39,555 bases of DNA from an uncultured Lachnospiraceae bacterium. GTDB taxonomy: Bacteria > Bacillota > Clostridia > Lachnospirales > Lachnospiraceae. Shown here piece after piece: positions 24,484-32,339 of this stretch; the first letter of the stretch is position 1, and every line of letters begins with the position of its first letter. Under the pieces are notes generated by a model that worked only from the letters and a program-made list of their open reading frames with translations, searched no databases and was not told where the DNA came from. The stretch covers positions 1 through 39,555 of the forward strand of contig CAMWQW010000031.1 of NCBI GenBank assembly GCA_947176505.1. Reading direction: 5' to 3'. Made by a program: the position numbers and the translations under genes.

Positions 24484-26027
24484 TTTGGTTTTTCCGAGGG
24501 TCTGTCTTGAGGCATGTCTGCCGGCGCATGGTCGTGGTCCATGTTTCTCATGTCGCCCATGTCTCCCATGTCTCCCATATCCGAGATTTCGATTCCGCCC
24601 GCATCAATTAGAGAGGAAGAATCCTGCGCCTGTCCCTCCGAGGTGGAGGGAATAGTGCCGTCAAGCTGACCGCTTATGCTCTGCGCGCGGAGCAGACAGA
24701 AATTTTTCAGGGTAGAGACACCGGTCTCAAATTCTTCATAAGTGCAAAACTTCGTCGGATCTTGTTCCACATAAGGGGCAATCAACTCTTCTGTGGAATT
24801 TATCATATTTACAAAATCACCACTGTCGAAACAGCTACTGATAAATTCCGTAAAATATTGATGATACAGATTGGTATATTCTTCATTGCTAAATATCCAT
24901 GCCAGCATCGGTCGGGAATCGATTGTTCCGCCGGATATCGGTGTATCAATAGGGTAATTAACAAGTGCTGTGGCATCGGTCTGTGATTCAAAACCGCCAA
25001 AAGCAAGATTATAATCCCACGGAATCATGGAAAGCTGTCCGTTTTCCTCATATAGATAATAATTGTGAATCATGCTTCCGGTATAACTGTCAAAATTCAG
25101 TACGAAGTTGTGGATAACAAAGTAGCGAATGACTTCGTCTATGTTTACAACGTCTGTGATATCTTCATTATTATTTAGCCTTTGTATTGATTCAATAAGC
25201 CGTGCCTTATCGCTGTCAGTTACGTTTGTTTTGGCATTGTCAAATATGTTCGGATAGCTGTCAAATTCGTCATCTGTATAAATTAGCGAGACATCGCTGC
25301 TACCCATAGTATGGTCGGGAGGTTCCCCGGGAGTATTTCTGCCTAGATGCTCGGGCGGTTCAAAACCTTCCATATCAAATTCGCGTCCGTTGCCACGTCC
25401 TCCGCCCATATTCATGCTGTCCGGCTTGTAGAGTTCTCCGTAATCGTTGCCGTAGTTACGTTGCAGGAAGGATTCCTCAACGCCTTCTACTGCCAGATAC
25501 AATCCCCAATCATCACCATTTACGGTAATATATGTGTAACTGCATAACGGCGCATCTGCGCCGAATTCATGCATTAAGCGATAAGTGAGATAATCTTTCA
25601 TGTAGGTATTATCCTGAATAATGTTGTTTAGACAAAGCTTATCCAGCCCGTGATAGGTGACGGTATTATCGTAATGATCAAACTCGATTTTGAAACTGTA
25701 GCGGTTATTTCCGTAGGACTCTACCGCGGAGAGAGACGTATTTCCTTTTGCGCGCAGAGCCACATTCCGAAAGGCCTCACCGTCTATGATGACAGTGCAG
25801 TTCGTGTATTGCTCATCGGTACAGTTTTCAATAAAAGAATCCCAATCGTCCATTACGATGTCTATTGTATGTACCGTGGAGGTATTGAACAATCTCGAAG
25901 CATATCCTACAGTTGCACTTACAGCCTGTATGCCGAATTTTCCGGCATTCATAAAAAGAATAGTCAGAAGAAGGGTGGCAGCAATTACAATGCAGCAGAT
26001 TTTGTCAATGTGTTTGCTCGTTGACAT
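24465..26027 (-). CDS. CotH kinase family protein, membrane-anchored
   Basis: This 520-residue protein has an N-terminal signal anchor (about residues 9-30) and an extracellular CotH domain. Visible motifs include TIDIVMDDWDSFIENC, NVALRAKGNTSL, YSFKIEFDHYD, GLDKLCLNNIIQDNTYMKDYL and the metal/ATP-binding PWDYNLAFGGF (about 333-343). CotH kinases of spore coats phosphorylate protein Ser residues. The region TSEGQAQDS to the end is low-complexity and ends in repeated DMGDMGDM and His/Asp/Pro-rich residues. AAGGAGG precedes the ATG. It is the third gene of a minus-strand operon with VTC-type polyphosphate polymerase and DUF4956 genes, with only 11 bases to the latter. Its partner proteins imply a role in a surface polymer or phosphate-related process. 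Confidence 0.9.
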   Translation of the reverse strand: MSTSKHIDKICCIVIAATLLLTILFMNAGKFGIQAVSATVGYASRLFNTSTVHTIDIVMDDWDSFIENCTDEQYTNCTVIIDGEAFRNVALRAKGNTSLSAVESYGNNRYSFKIEFDHYDNTVTYHGLDKLCLNNIIQDNTYMKDYLTYRLMHEFGADAPLCSYTYITVNGDDWGLYLAVEGVEESFLQRNYGNDYGELYKPDSMNMGGGRGNGREFDMEGFEPPEHLGRNTPGEPPDHTMGSSDVSLIYTDDEFDSYPNIFDNAKTNVTDSDKARLIESIQRLNNNEDITDVVNIDEVIRYFVIHNFVLNFDSYTGSMIHNYYLYEENGQLSMIPWDYNLAFGGFESQTDATALVNYPIDTPISGGTIDSRPMLAWIFSNEEYTNLYHQYFTEFISSCFDSGDFVNMINSTEELIAPYVEQDPTKFCTYEEFETGVSTLKNFCLLRAQSISGQLDGTIPSTSEGQAQDSSSLIDAGGIEISDMGDMGDMGDMRNMDHDHAPADMPQDRPSEKPNHSFGR

Positions 26028-26038
26028 GAATTTCCTCC

Positions 26039-26710
26039 TTATCCCATATAGTCACCGTTGTAGCTGACTAGAACAGCGTCAGTAATGCCCTCCATATCAG
26101 CAAGAGTATTGACAAACTCTGTATCATCACTTTTCATACGGATTTCTGCGTTAATTTCGATGGCTCCTTTTCGGACTGTTTTGCTTTTGATTACAAAACG
26201 ATTTACCTGTTGCTTCAAGTAGTCCACTGCTTGTTGCTCACTGTCCTGATCAGTACAATGAATCACGACAATATACGGATTCACATGTGATTTGCGATTG
26301 ACAAAAATCAAAAGGAAAACACCGATTGCAACACTGCCAATTACAGCCAAAGGAATTAAACCGGCGGCGAGTACGATTCCTACCGCAATGGACCAGAACA
26401 GAAAGGCAATATCCAAAGGCTCTTTGATTGCCGTACGGAATCGGACGATGGATAAGGCGCCGACCATACCGAGGGAAAGCACAACATTCGAGGTTACTGC
26501 GAGAATCACCAGCGTGGTAATCATTGTAAGTGCAACTAAAGTTACGCCGAAGCCGGATGAATACATTACGCCGGAAAAGGTTCTCTTATAGACAAAGAAA
26601 ATGAACATGCCCAGACCGAAGGCAAGAATCAGTGCGAGCATCATATCAAGTAGACTGATGCTTGTTACGTTTTCCAAAAAGCTGGATTTGAAAATGTCAT
26701 TAAAAGTCAT
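26039..26710 (-). CDS. DUF4956 family membrane protein
   Basis: This 223-residue protein has four membrane segments in the first ~150 residues (DMMLALILAFGLGMFIFFVY, SSGFGVTLVALTMITTLVIL, VVLSLGMVGALSIVRFRTAIK, IAFLFWSIAVGIVLAAG with following IGSVAIGVFLLIFV). It has the family hallmark GALSIVRFRTAIKEPLDI (about 92-109). A soluble C-terminal ferredoxin-like domain (about 150-223) contains IVVIHCTDQDSEQQAVDYL and EINAEIRMKSDD, resembling MgtC-type ACT tails. It is 63 bases downstream of the VTC gene and 11 upstream of CotH in the same direction. DUF4956 genes are commonly beside VTC-domain genes; molecular function is unknown. Confidence 0.9.
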   Translation of the reverse strand: MTFNDIFKSSFLENVTSISLLDMMLALILAFGLGMFIFFVYKRTFSGVMYSSGFGVTLVALTMITTLVILAVTSNVVLSLGMVGALSIVRFRTAIKEPLDIAFLFWSIAVGIVLAAGLIPLAVIGSVAIGVFLLIFVNRKSHVNPYIVVIHCTDQDSEQQAVDYLKQQVNRFVIKSKTVRKGAIEINAEIRMKSDDTEFVNTLADMEGITDAVLVSYNGDYMG

Positions 26711-26773
26711 AGTTTTTCTCCGTTTCGTATTGATTATTTATAGAAGCTGCTTGGTTCCAAAGGGATTAACTTT

Positions 26774-27445
26774 TTAACCATATATGCGGCAGACAGCATA
26801 TTTGGAAAAAGCGCAGGAATGCCGATTGGTAAGCTGCACAATATCCCGAATAACATCCGGCAGGAAGGCATCCCATTTTACTTCAAGGATGATGGGCGCA
26901 TTGCCGGCGGGAACGGTAATAGATTCCGGATTTATAAAATCAGTGCATTTAAGACCGGTTCTGATATTGTAATCTATAGTAATTCGAACATTACCTGCAG
27001 GAAATATGTAAGGTTCCCTCGTATAATCAACGATTGTTTTTGGACGAAGCTGCTGCGTTGTCATTTTAAAATACAATTCTTGTATGAGAGGCTGATTACT
27101 CTTAGACATCCATGCGTAATCACCGTCCACAATGGCTTGTGCCTCCTCTTTTGTTATAGCGGCAGAGACCTTTGTTCCCAGTCCGTTTTGTTTACTCTTT
27201 TTTTCCAAATGAATCAGGGAGGGATTATTGTTATAATAGCGAAGCCGGAATTTTTCGCGATTGTTTACGCCATCCAGTTTTTCGCGGAGCGCTTTGTCTG
27301 ACAGATTGTCGAAGTACAGGCTGCGGATTTCGTAAGTTCTACCAATGACATGTGGATCGGCTTTGGCAACTGACGATAGTCGATGACGTAGCGAGATGAA
27401 ATCAGATAGGTTGATTTCGTGCTTCCATTCGTGACGGAATGTCAT
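26774..27445 (-). CDS. VTC-domain polyphosphate polymerase family protein
   Basis: This protein is 223 residues from the ATG at 27445 (complement), chosen because AAAGGAG lies about 10 bases upstream; 44 residues of open frame further upstream look non-coding. The triphosphate-tunnel fold of yeast Vtc4 is suggested by the sequence of conserved elements: FRHEWKHEI (3-11), IRSLYFDN, KFRLRYYNNN (basic tunnel residues), LIHLEKKSKQNGLGTK, VDYTREPYI, VRITIDYNIRT and ILEVKWDAFLP. Vtc4 makes polyphosphate from ATP. Here the domain is stand-alone and lacks an SPX sensor. It is the first gene of the minus-strand operon with DUF4956 and CotH, so it may make polyphosphate or a related phosphotransfer product for the other two. 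Confidence 0.88.
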   Translation of the reverse strand: MTFRHEWKHEINLSDFISLRHRLSSVAKADPHVIGRTYEIRSLYFDNLSDKALREKLDGVNNREKFRLRYYNNNPSLIHLEKKSKQNGLGTKVSAAITKEEAQAIVDGDYAWMSKSNQPLIQELYFKMTTQQLRPKTIVDYTREPYIFPAGNVRITIDYNIRTGLKCTDFINPESITVPAGNAPIILEVKWDAFLPDVIRDIVQLTNRHSCAFSKYAVCRIYG

Positions 27446-27554
27446 GTGTTTTGAGCTCCTTTCACAGTATTTGCATGAAAAATAATACAAGGAAATTAAG
27501 GAAGAAATATGTCCAAAATAAGAACATTCTGTGTCCACGGTGCAAAAGATGCGG

Positions 27555-27584
27555 TTGACAAATTCCAAACAATACATCTATAAT
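27555..27584 (+). promoter_or_regulatory. Consensus sigma-A promoter of the ABC-F leader
   Basis: TTGACA (27555-27560) and TATAAT (27579-27584), both perfect, are 18 bases apart. They drive rightward transcription that would begin near 27591, giving a leader of about 365 nt before the ABC-F start at 27958. Confidence 0.9.
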
Positions 27585-27614
27585 GAATTATCATCAATTG
27601 AGAGAGGTGAAAGG

Positions 27615-27626
27615 ATGGAGAAGTAA
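27615..27626 (+). CDS. Three-codon upstream ORF (leader peptide MEK)
   Basis: ATG GAG AAG TAA follows GAGAGGTGAAAGG directly, close to the promoter. Very short leader ORFs upstream of ribosome-protecting ABC-F genes are known to sense drug-stalled ribosomes (for instance the rli53 leader of Listeria lmo0919). The good ribosome binding site is what makes this more than a chance triplet. Confidence 0.55.
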   Translation: MEK

Positions 27627-27640
27627 TCAACTTTTGAAAC

Positions 27641-27772
27641 ATGAATCGGAACACCCATTCTGGGTTTGCGAAGCAGATTTTGCAAATTTGCTTTTTTATG
27701 TTGCCAAAAGTGGATTATGTTTCTTCTTCTCATAACCGCTCTTATTTGTTTGTGAATAACAGATACATTTGA
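27641..27772 (+). CDS. Candidate 43-codon leader ORF across terminator 1
   Basis: The frame starts 14 bases after the three-codon ORF stop and begins MNRNTHSGFAKQ; it ends at TGA 27770-27772. It has only a weak ribosome binding site, but reinitiation from the short ORF is possible. It reads through both arms of the hairpin at 27671-27693, so a moving or stalled ribosome would affect that hairpin. It may also be non-coding leader sequence. Confidence 0.35.
   Translation: MNRNTHSGFAKQILQICFFMLPKVDYVSSSHNRSYLFVNNRYI
27671..27697 (+). terminator. Attenuator-type terminator 1 in the ABC-F leader
   Basis: AAGCAGATTT (27671-27680) pairs with AAATTTGCTT (27684-27693) in a 10-bp stem (one G-U) with a TGC loop, followed by TTTT up to 27697. 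It lies about 80 nt downstream of the likely transcription start, inside the leader. Confidence 0.7.
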
Positions 27773-27853
27773 TTGAACAATCGTTGTTTCAATAACATTT
27801 TGAGCCGTTGTCAATCAGACAGTAAATAGTGTTTATGAATAGAAACTCATCCG

Positions 27854-27884
27854 GAATCATTTGGCAACAGATGATTCTTTTTTT
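27854..27884 (+). terminator. Attenuator-type terminator 2 in the ABC-F leader
   Basis: GAATCATT (27854-27861) pairs with GATGATTC (27870-27877) in 8 bp (one G-U) around TGGCAACA and is followed by seven T residues (27878-27884). It lies 73 bases before the ABC-F start, inside the same transcript. Confidence 0.78.
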
Positions 27885-27887
27885 GCG

Positions 27888-27923
27888 CGCATAAGCAGAA
27901 GCTTTGCGAATCTGCTTATTGCG
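27888..27923 (+). other. Hairpin directly upstream of the ABC-F ribosome binding site
   Basis: CGCATAAGCAGA (27888-27899) pairs with TCTGCTTATTGCG (27911-27923) with one bulged T and an 11-nt loop. AATCTGCTT in its 3' arm is also complementary to the 5' arm of terminator 1 (AAGCAGATT), so alternative folds exist. The ribosome binding site AAGGAGGG follows at 27941-27948. Confidence 0.6.
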
Positions 27924-27957
27924 TGTAAGGAAGATATGAAAAGGAGGGTTAAACACT

Positions 27958-29538
27958 ATGGCACAAATCAGCGTATCAAATCTCACCTTTTGTTATGAAG
28001 GGAGTTTTGACAATATATTTGAAAATGTATCGTTTTTGATAGATACCGATTGGAAGTTAGGATTTATTGGAAGAAACGGCAAAGGCAAGACTACATTCTT
28101 AAATCTTTTGACAGGAAAACTGGGTGATTATCAAGGGCATATTAGTACATCGACGGTATTTGATTATTTTCCTTATCACATTACGGAAGGACAGATGGAA
28201 CAATGTTTTGCAGAATTTATGGACAGATTGAAACCGGAGTGTGAACTTTGGAGGGTAATCTGTGAACTGGAAAAACTGCATCTTGAGGCGGAAACACTTT
28301 ATCGACCTTTTCGGACGCTTAGCCACGGAGAGCGTACCAAGGTGATGTTGGCGATTCTTTTTTCAGGAGAAAATGATTTCCTGCTGATTGATGAGCCGAC
28401 GAATCATTTAGATCAGGAATCAAGAGATATCGTCAAAAAATATTTGCAGCAGAAAAAGGGGTTTATCCTTGTGTCGCATGACCGTGACCTGTTGGACGCA
28501 TGTATTGACCATGTGCTTGTATTAAACAGATGTACCATTGAAGTACAGAGCGGGAACTTTTCATCATGGTGGGAGAACAAAAACCGCATGGACTCGTTTC
28601 ATGAGGCGGAGAACGAGAAGCACAGGAGAGAAATTCGGCGGTTGAACAGGGCGGCGGAGAGAACTCAAGAGTGGGCGGACAAGAATGAGCGGACAAAGAT
28701 AGGTTACGACCCGGTGAAGGAACATGACAGGAGTGCAAGCACACGCACTTATATCGGTGCCAAAACAAAGAAAATGCAGAGCAGAAGAATGCAGATAGAG
28801 AAAAGGATTGCCGATGAGATTGAACAAAAGGAAGGGCTGTTGCAGGATATTGAGCGCCCGGCGGACTTAAAAGTTATGCCTATGCAGCATCATAAAGAAG
28901 TTCTTATTGCTGCGAAGGATTATGGGATTGCGTATTGCGTGGAGCAGAAAGGTGACGACGCGGCTGAAACGGGGCGCGGAAATTGTAAGCAGGTTTTTCG
29001 GAACTTGGATTTCGAGCTGAAACGAGGCGAAAGAGTATTTTTTCACGGAGAAAACGGATGTGGGAAATCCAGTCTGATTAAAGCAATTCTGGCACGATGT
29101 GCACCGGAAAACAGTGATGCGGATAAGATAAGTTCCATGCGGGAGTCCGGCGCGTTGACAATAGCTTCAGGGCTTATTGTTTCCTATATCAATCAGGACA
29201 CCTCACATTTGCGAGGAAGCCTTAGGCAGTACAGCAGACAGAACAGCCTTGACGAAAGCCTTTTTCTGGCGATTCTAAGACAGCTTGACTTGGAGCGGGT
29301 ACAGTTCGTCAAGAATATGGAAGAGTATTCTGAAGGACAGAAGAAAAAAGTGTTAATTGCAGCCAGTTTGTTAAAGCCCGCGCACCTTTATATTTGGGAT
29401 GAACCACTGAATTATATTGATGTTTTTTCCAGAATGCAGATTGAAAATCTGCTCCTCACCTACCAGCCCACGATGTTAATCGTAGAGCATGACGTGAGGT
29501 TTCGTGAAAAGATAGCAACAAGAGTAGTAGAGATGTAA
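27958..29538 (+). CDS. ABC-F ribosomal protection protein, Lsa-like
   Basis: This 526-residue cytoplasmic protein has two ABC domains and no membrane segments. ABC1: Walker A GRNGKGKTT (38-46), signature LSHGERTK (121-128), Walker B FLLIDEP (141-147), followed by NHLD. A linker of about 85 residues, rich in charged helices (about 205-300), forms the antibiotic resistance domain arm. ABC2: Walker A GENGCGKSS (364-372), signature YSEGQKKK (457-464), Walker B LYIWDEPLNYID. The sequence pattern (MAQISVSNLTFCYEGSFDNIF, YSEGQKKK) matches Lsa-type proteins that displace lincosamides, streptogramin A and pleuromutilins from the ribosome. AAGGAGGG lies 9 bases before ATG. Upstream leader structure suggests drug-inducible attenuation. 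Confidence 0.93.
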   Translation: MAQISVSNLTFCYEGSFDNIFENVSFLIDTDWKLGFIGRNGKGKTTFLNLLTGKLGDYQGHISTSTVFDYFPYHITEGQMEQCFAEFMDRLKPECELWRVICELEKLHLEAETLYRPFRTLSHGERTKVMLAILFSGENDFLLIDEPTNHLDQESRDIVKKYLQQKKGFILVSHDRDLLDACIDHVLVLNRCTIEVQSGNFSSWWENKNRMDSFHEAENEKHRREIRRLNRAAERTQEWADKNERTKIGYDPVKEHDRSASTRTYIGAKTKKMQSRRMQIEKRIADEIEQKEGLLQDIERPADLKVMPMQHHKEVLIAAKDYGIAYCVEQKGDDAAETGRGNCKQVFRNLDFELKRGERVFFHGENGCGKSSLIKAILARCAPENSDADKISSMRESGALTIASGLIVSYINQDTSHLRGSLRQYSRQNSLDESLFLAILRQLDLERVQFVKNMEEYSEGQKKKVLIAASLLKPAHLYIWDEPLNYIDVFSRMQIENLLLTYQPTMLIVEHDVRFREKIATRVVEM

Positions 29539-29751
29539 ATATAAGAGCACGGGATAGACAGATAGGGTGAAATTTTATGCAAAACCACAAGATTTTATGC
29601 AGATGACAAATATTGTTGCTTTTTTGTATATTTTTTGGCAAAATGAGAGAGGAAGCGTTTTAAGTAAGGCGATGGACGGAAAAGAAGTTGATTTTCGCGG
29701 TAAGAAAGCTTCACAGAGACTTAATATATATGAAGAGAGAAGGGATGAATC

Positions 29752-30942
29752 ATGGAAAGAAAAGTTGGAACTGTATCAAGGGGTATACGCTGCCCGATTA
29801 TCAGAGAGGGAGACAATCTGTCCAAGATTGTTGTGGACAGTGTGTTAGAGGCAGCTGAGGCGGAAGGATTTGCGATTCGGGATAAGGACGTGATTGCGGT
29901 AACGGAATCTGTTGTGGCGAGATCTCAGGGCAATTATGCATCGGTGGAAGCGATTGCAGAGGATGTGAGAGAGAAGCTTGGCGGTGAGACAATCGGCGTT
30001 ATCTTCCCGATTCTGTCCAGAAACCGTTTTGCAATCTGCCTGAGAGGAATCGCTATGGGAGCTAAGAAAGTCGTGCTTATGCTCAGCTATCCCAGTGATG
30101 AAGTCGGTAACGAACTTGTTTCTTTGGATAAACTTGATGAAGCGGGAATCAATCCGTATAGCGATGTGCTGACGTTAGAAAAATACCGCGAGCTGTTCGG
30201 TGAGAATAAGCACCCTTTTACGGGAGTAGATTATGTGTCTTATTATGGAGAATTGATTAAGGAAGCCGGAGCAGAGGTAGAAATTATATTTGCCAATGAC
30301 TGCCGCAGCATTCTTCCCTATGCCAAAAACGTATTAAATTGTGATATTCATACGAGAGCGCGCACGAAGAGGCTGTTGAAGGCAGCAGGCGCAGAAGTTG
30401 TGATGGGAATGGATGATATTCTCACAGCGCCTGTGAATGGAAGCGGATGCAATGAGAAATACGGTCTTTTAGGTTCCAATAAATCTACGGAGGATACGAT
30501 TAAGTTATTCCCGAGAGAGTGTACGGATCTGGTGCTGGATATTCAGAAGCAGATTCTTGACAAGACCGGCAAGCATGTGGAAGTCATGGTATACGGCGAC
30601 GGCGCGTTCAAAGATCCGGTAGGAAAGATATGGGAGCTTGCAGATCCTTGTGTATCTCCGGCGAGTACACCCGGGTTGGAAGGCACGCCCAATGAAGTGA
30701 AATTGAAATATCTGGCGGACAACGACTTTAAGGATTTGTCCGGGGAAGCATTGAAAGAGGCGATTTCCAATCGCATCAGGGAGAAAAAAGATAATCTGGT
30801 GGGTGATATGGCATCTCAGGGTACAACACCCAGAAGACTGACCGATTTGATTGGTTCTTTGTGTGACCTGACAAGCGGTTCGGGAGATAAGGGTACGCCA
30901 GTAATTTTGATTCAGGGATATTTTGATAATTATACGAATTGA
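29752..30942 (+). CDS. CofE-like protein (coenzyme F420 gamma-glutamyl ligase family)
   Basis: This 396-residue soluble protein contains N-terminal family motifs RGIRCPIIREGDNLSKIVVDSV, RDKDVIAVTESVVARSQGNY (about 42-61) and PILSRNRFAICLRGIAMGAKKVVLML (about 84-109). It also has VMVYGDGAFKDPVGKIWELADPCVSPAS and DNLVGDMASQGTTPRRLTDLIGSLCDLTSGSGDKGTPV near the C-terminus, which are the metal/GTP-binding blocks of CofE. CofE adds glutamates to coenzyme F420, but this gene is considerably longer than archaeal CofE, and no other F420 genes are nearby, so the substrate is probably different. GAAGAGAGAAGGG is upstream. It is preceded by a 213-base gap that holds no convincing ORF. Confidence 0.85.
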   Translation: MERKVGTVSRGIRCPIIREGDNLSKIVVDSVLEAAEAEGFAIRDKDVIAVTESVVARSQGNYASVEAIAEDVREKLGGETIGVIFPILSRNRFAICLRGIAMGAKKVVLMLSYPSDEVGNELVSLDKLDEAGINPYSDVLTLEKYRELFGENKHPFTGVDYVSYYGELIKEAGAEVEIIFANDCRSILPYAKNVLNCDIHTRARTKRLLKAAGAEVVMGMDDILTAPVNGSGCNEKYGLLGSNKSTEDTIKLFPRECTDLVLDIQKQILDKTGKHVEVMVYGDGAFKDPVGKIWELADPCVSPASTPGLEGTPNEVKLKYLADNDFKDLSGEALKEAISNRIREKKDNLVGDMASQGTTPRRLTDLIGSLCDLTSGSGDKGTPVILIQGYFDNYTN

Positions 30943-31026
30943 TGTATTTATATTGAACTATGCTGCATATAGATAATGCATATTCGGACAATCGGGTATG
31001 AATTCAGGACGCATACATATGTACGA

Positions 31027-31059
31027 GCCTGCTATGTTTCCTACGACATAGTGGGCTTT
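31027..31059 (+). terminator. Hairpin with T-rich tail before the aldo/keto reductase gene
   Basis: GCCTGCTATG (31027-31036) pairs with CATAGTGGGC (31047-31056), using two G-U pairs, and is followed by TTTGTGCTTTCTTT. It lies 27 bases before the start codon. It may terminate the CofE-like transcript or act as a leader element for the reductase. Confidence 0.5.
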
Positions 31060-31085
31060 GTGCTTTCTTTAGAAGGAGGCTGACA

Positions 31086-32237
31086 ATGAAATACAGAGTA
31101 TTGAAACGATGTAATGATTTGAAGGTGAGTGAGATAGCTCTCGGATGCGAAGGATTTATAGGAAAGTCCCAAGAGGAATTTAGGGCGATGCTTGACCGTG
31201 CCATGGAGCTGGGGATTAATTTTATTGATATGTATACTCCGAATCCGGAGTTTCGGGATAACATGGGCGCTGCCATCGCAGGCAGGCGTGATAAAATCGT
31301 CTTGCAGGGACATATTTGTTCGGCATGGGAGAACGGACAGTATTTGCGCACGAGAGATTTGCCTAAAGTAAAGGCGGCGATGGAAGACCAGTTGCATAGG
31401 CTCGGAACTGACTATCTGGATATCGGTATGATTCACTATGTGGACAGTGAGAGTGATTTCGAGGAAGTGTTTGACGGAGCAATTATTGAATATTGTAAAG
31501 AATTGAAGAAAGCAGGAATCATTCATGCAATCGGATTAAGCTCCCATAATCCTGTAGTAGCGCGTAAGGCAGTGGAGACGGGAGTCGTGGATGTGCTAAT
31601 GTTTTCCGTAAATGCAGCGTATGATATGCAGCCTGCCAGCGAAGATTGTAATGACTTATGGGACCCTAAGAATTATCAGGACGGGCGCATCGGCATGGAT
31701 CCGGAAAGAAAGGCGCTTTATGAGCTGTGCGAAAGGGAAAATGTGGCAATTGATGTCATGAAAGCGTTTGGCGGCGGCGATATGTTAAATGAGGAACTTT
31801 CACCTTTCGGAGTTGCATTTAATGAATATCAATGCGTTGAGTATTGCCTGACAAGACCTGCCGTAGTGGCGGTTATGGCTGGATGCCGGAGCATTGCCGA
31901 GGTGGAAAAGGCGGTGTCTTATTTCGAAGCGTCCAGAGAAGAGAAAGATTATTCTATGGTATTGTCCCGCATGGAGAAATTCAAATTCCACGGCAACTGT
32001 ATGTACTGCGGTCACTGTGCACCATGCAGTGTAGGAATCAATGTAGCGGATATCAATAAGTATTTGAATCTGGCATTGGCACAGGGAGAAGTGCCGGAGA
32101 CGGTAGCGGATCATTATAAACTGCTGGAGCATCATGCATCGGAATGCGTTGCCTGCGGAAGCTGTGTGCGCAACTGCCCGTTTGGTGTGGAGGTTATCGA
32201 GAGAATGAAGAAAGCTGTGGACGTGTTCGGATATTAA
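31086..32237 (+). CDS. Aldo/keto reductase with C-terminal two-cluster 4Fe-4S domain
   Basis: This 383-residue protein has an aldo/keto reductase barrel (about 1-285: VSEIALGCEGFIG, NFIDMYTPNPEFRDNMGAAI, DYLDIGMIHYVD, AIGLSSHNPVVARKAVETGVVDVLMFSVNAAYD) with D and Y of the tetrad in FIDMYTPN and H in MIHYVD. The usual catalytic Lys site reads KIVLQGHI, with Q in the likely place. The C-terminal ferredoxin-like segment holds C305-C308-C311-C314 and C354-C357-C360-C364 (CxxCxxCxxxCP), enough for two 4Fe-4S clusters. Members are found in anaerobes and are annotated as Fe-S oxidoreductases of unknown substrate. AAGGAGG is 7 bases upstream. Confidence 0.93.
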   Translation: MKYRVLKRCNDLKVSEIALGCEGFIGKSQEEFRAMLDRAMELGINFIDMYTPNPEFRDNMGAAIAGRRDKIVLQGHICSAWENGQYLRTRDLPKVKAAMEDQLHRLGTDYLDIGMIHYVDSESDFEEVFDGAIIEYCKELKKAGIIHAIGLSSHNPVVARKAVETGVVDVLMFSVNAAYDMQPASEDCNDLWDPKNYQDGRIGMDPERKALYELCERENVAIDVMKAFGGGDMLNEELSPFGVAFNEYQCVEYCLTRPAVVAVMAGCRSIAEVEKAVSYFEASREEKDYSMVLSRMEKFKFHGNCMYCGHCAPCSVGINVADINKYLNLALAQGEVPETVADHYKLLEHHASECVACGSCVRNCPFGVEVIERMKKAVDVFGY

Positions 32238-32270
32238 CGCAGAAGGAGACAGCTTATATAGTAAATGTGA

Positions 32271-32299
32271 AAGGTTTCGGGTTTTCCGGAACTTTTTTT
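32271..32299 (+). terminator. Intrinsic terminator of the aldo/keto reductase gene
   Basis: AAGGTTTCGG (32271-32280) pairs with CCGGAACTTT (32286-32295) with G-U pairs around a 5-nt loop, and the T-run continues to 32299. Confidence 0.85.
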
Positions 32300-32339
32300 G
32301 TAATTAGGGAATTTCTCTGTGTATAAGTTCAATTTATTA

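Noticed and set aside
27578..27814. Minus-strand frame of 78 codons in the ABC-F leader.
   Set aside because: It has no ribosome binding site, runs antisense to a strong consensus promoter and the leader hairpins, and reads like a shadow of the plus-strand leader.
29567..29848. 93-codon frame before and into the CofE-like gene.
   Set aside because: No ribosome binding site, and it overlaps the clear start of a conserved gene in another frame; the first part is low in protein-like composition.
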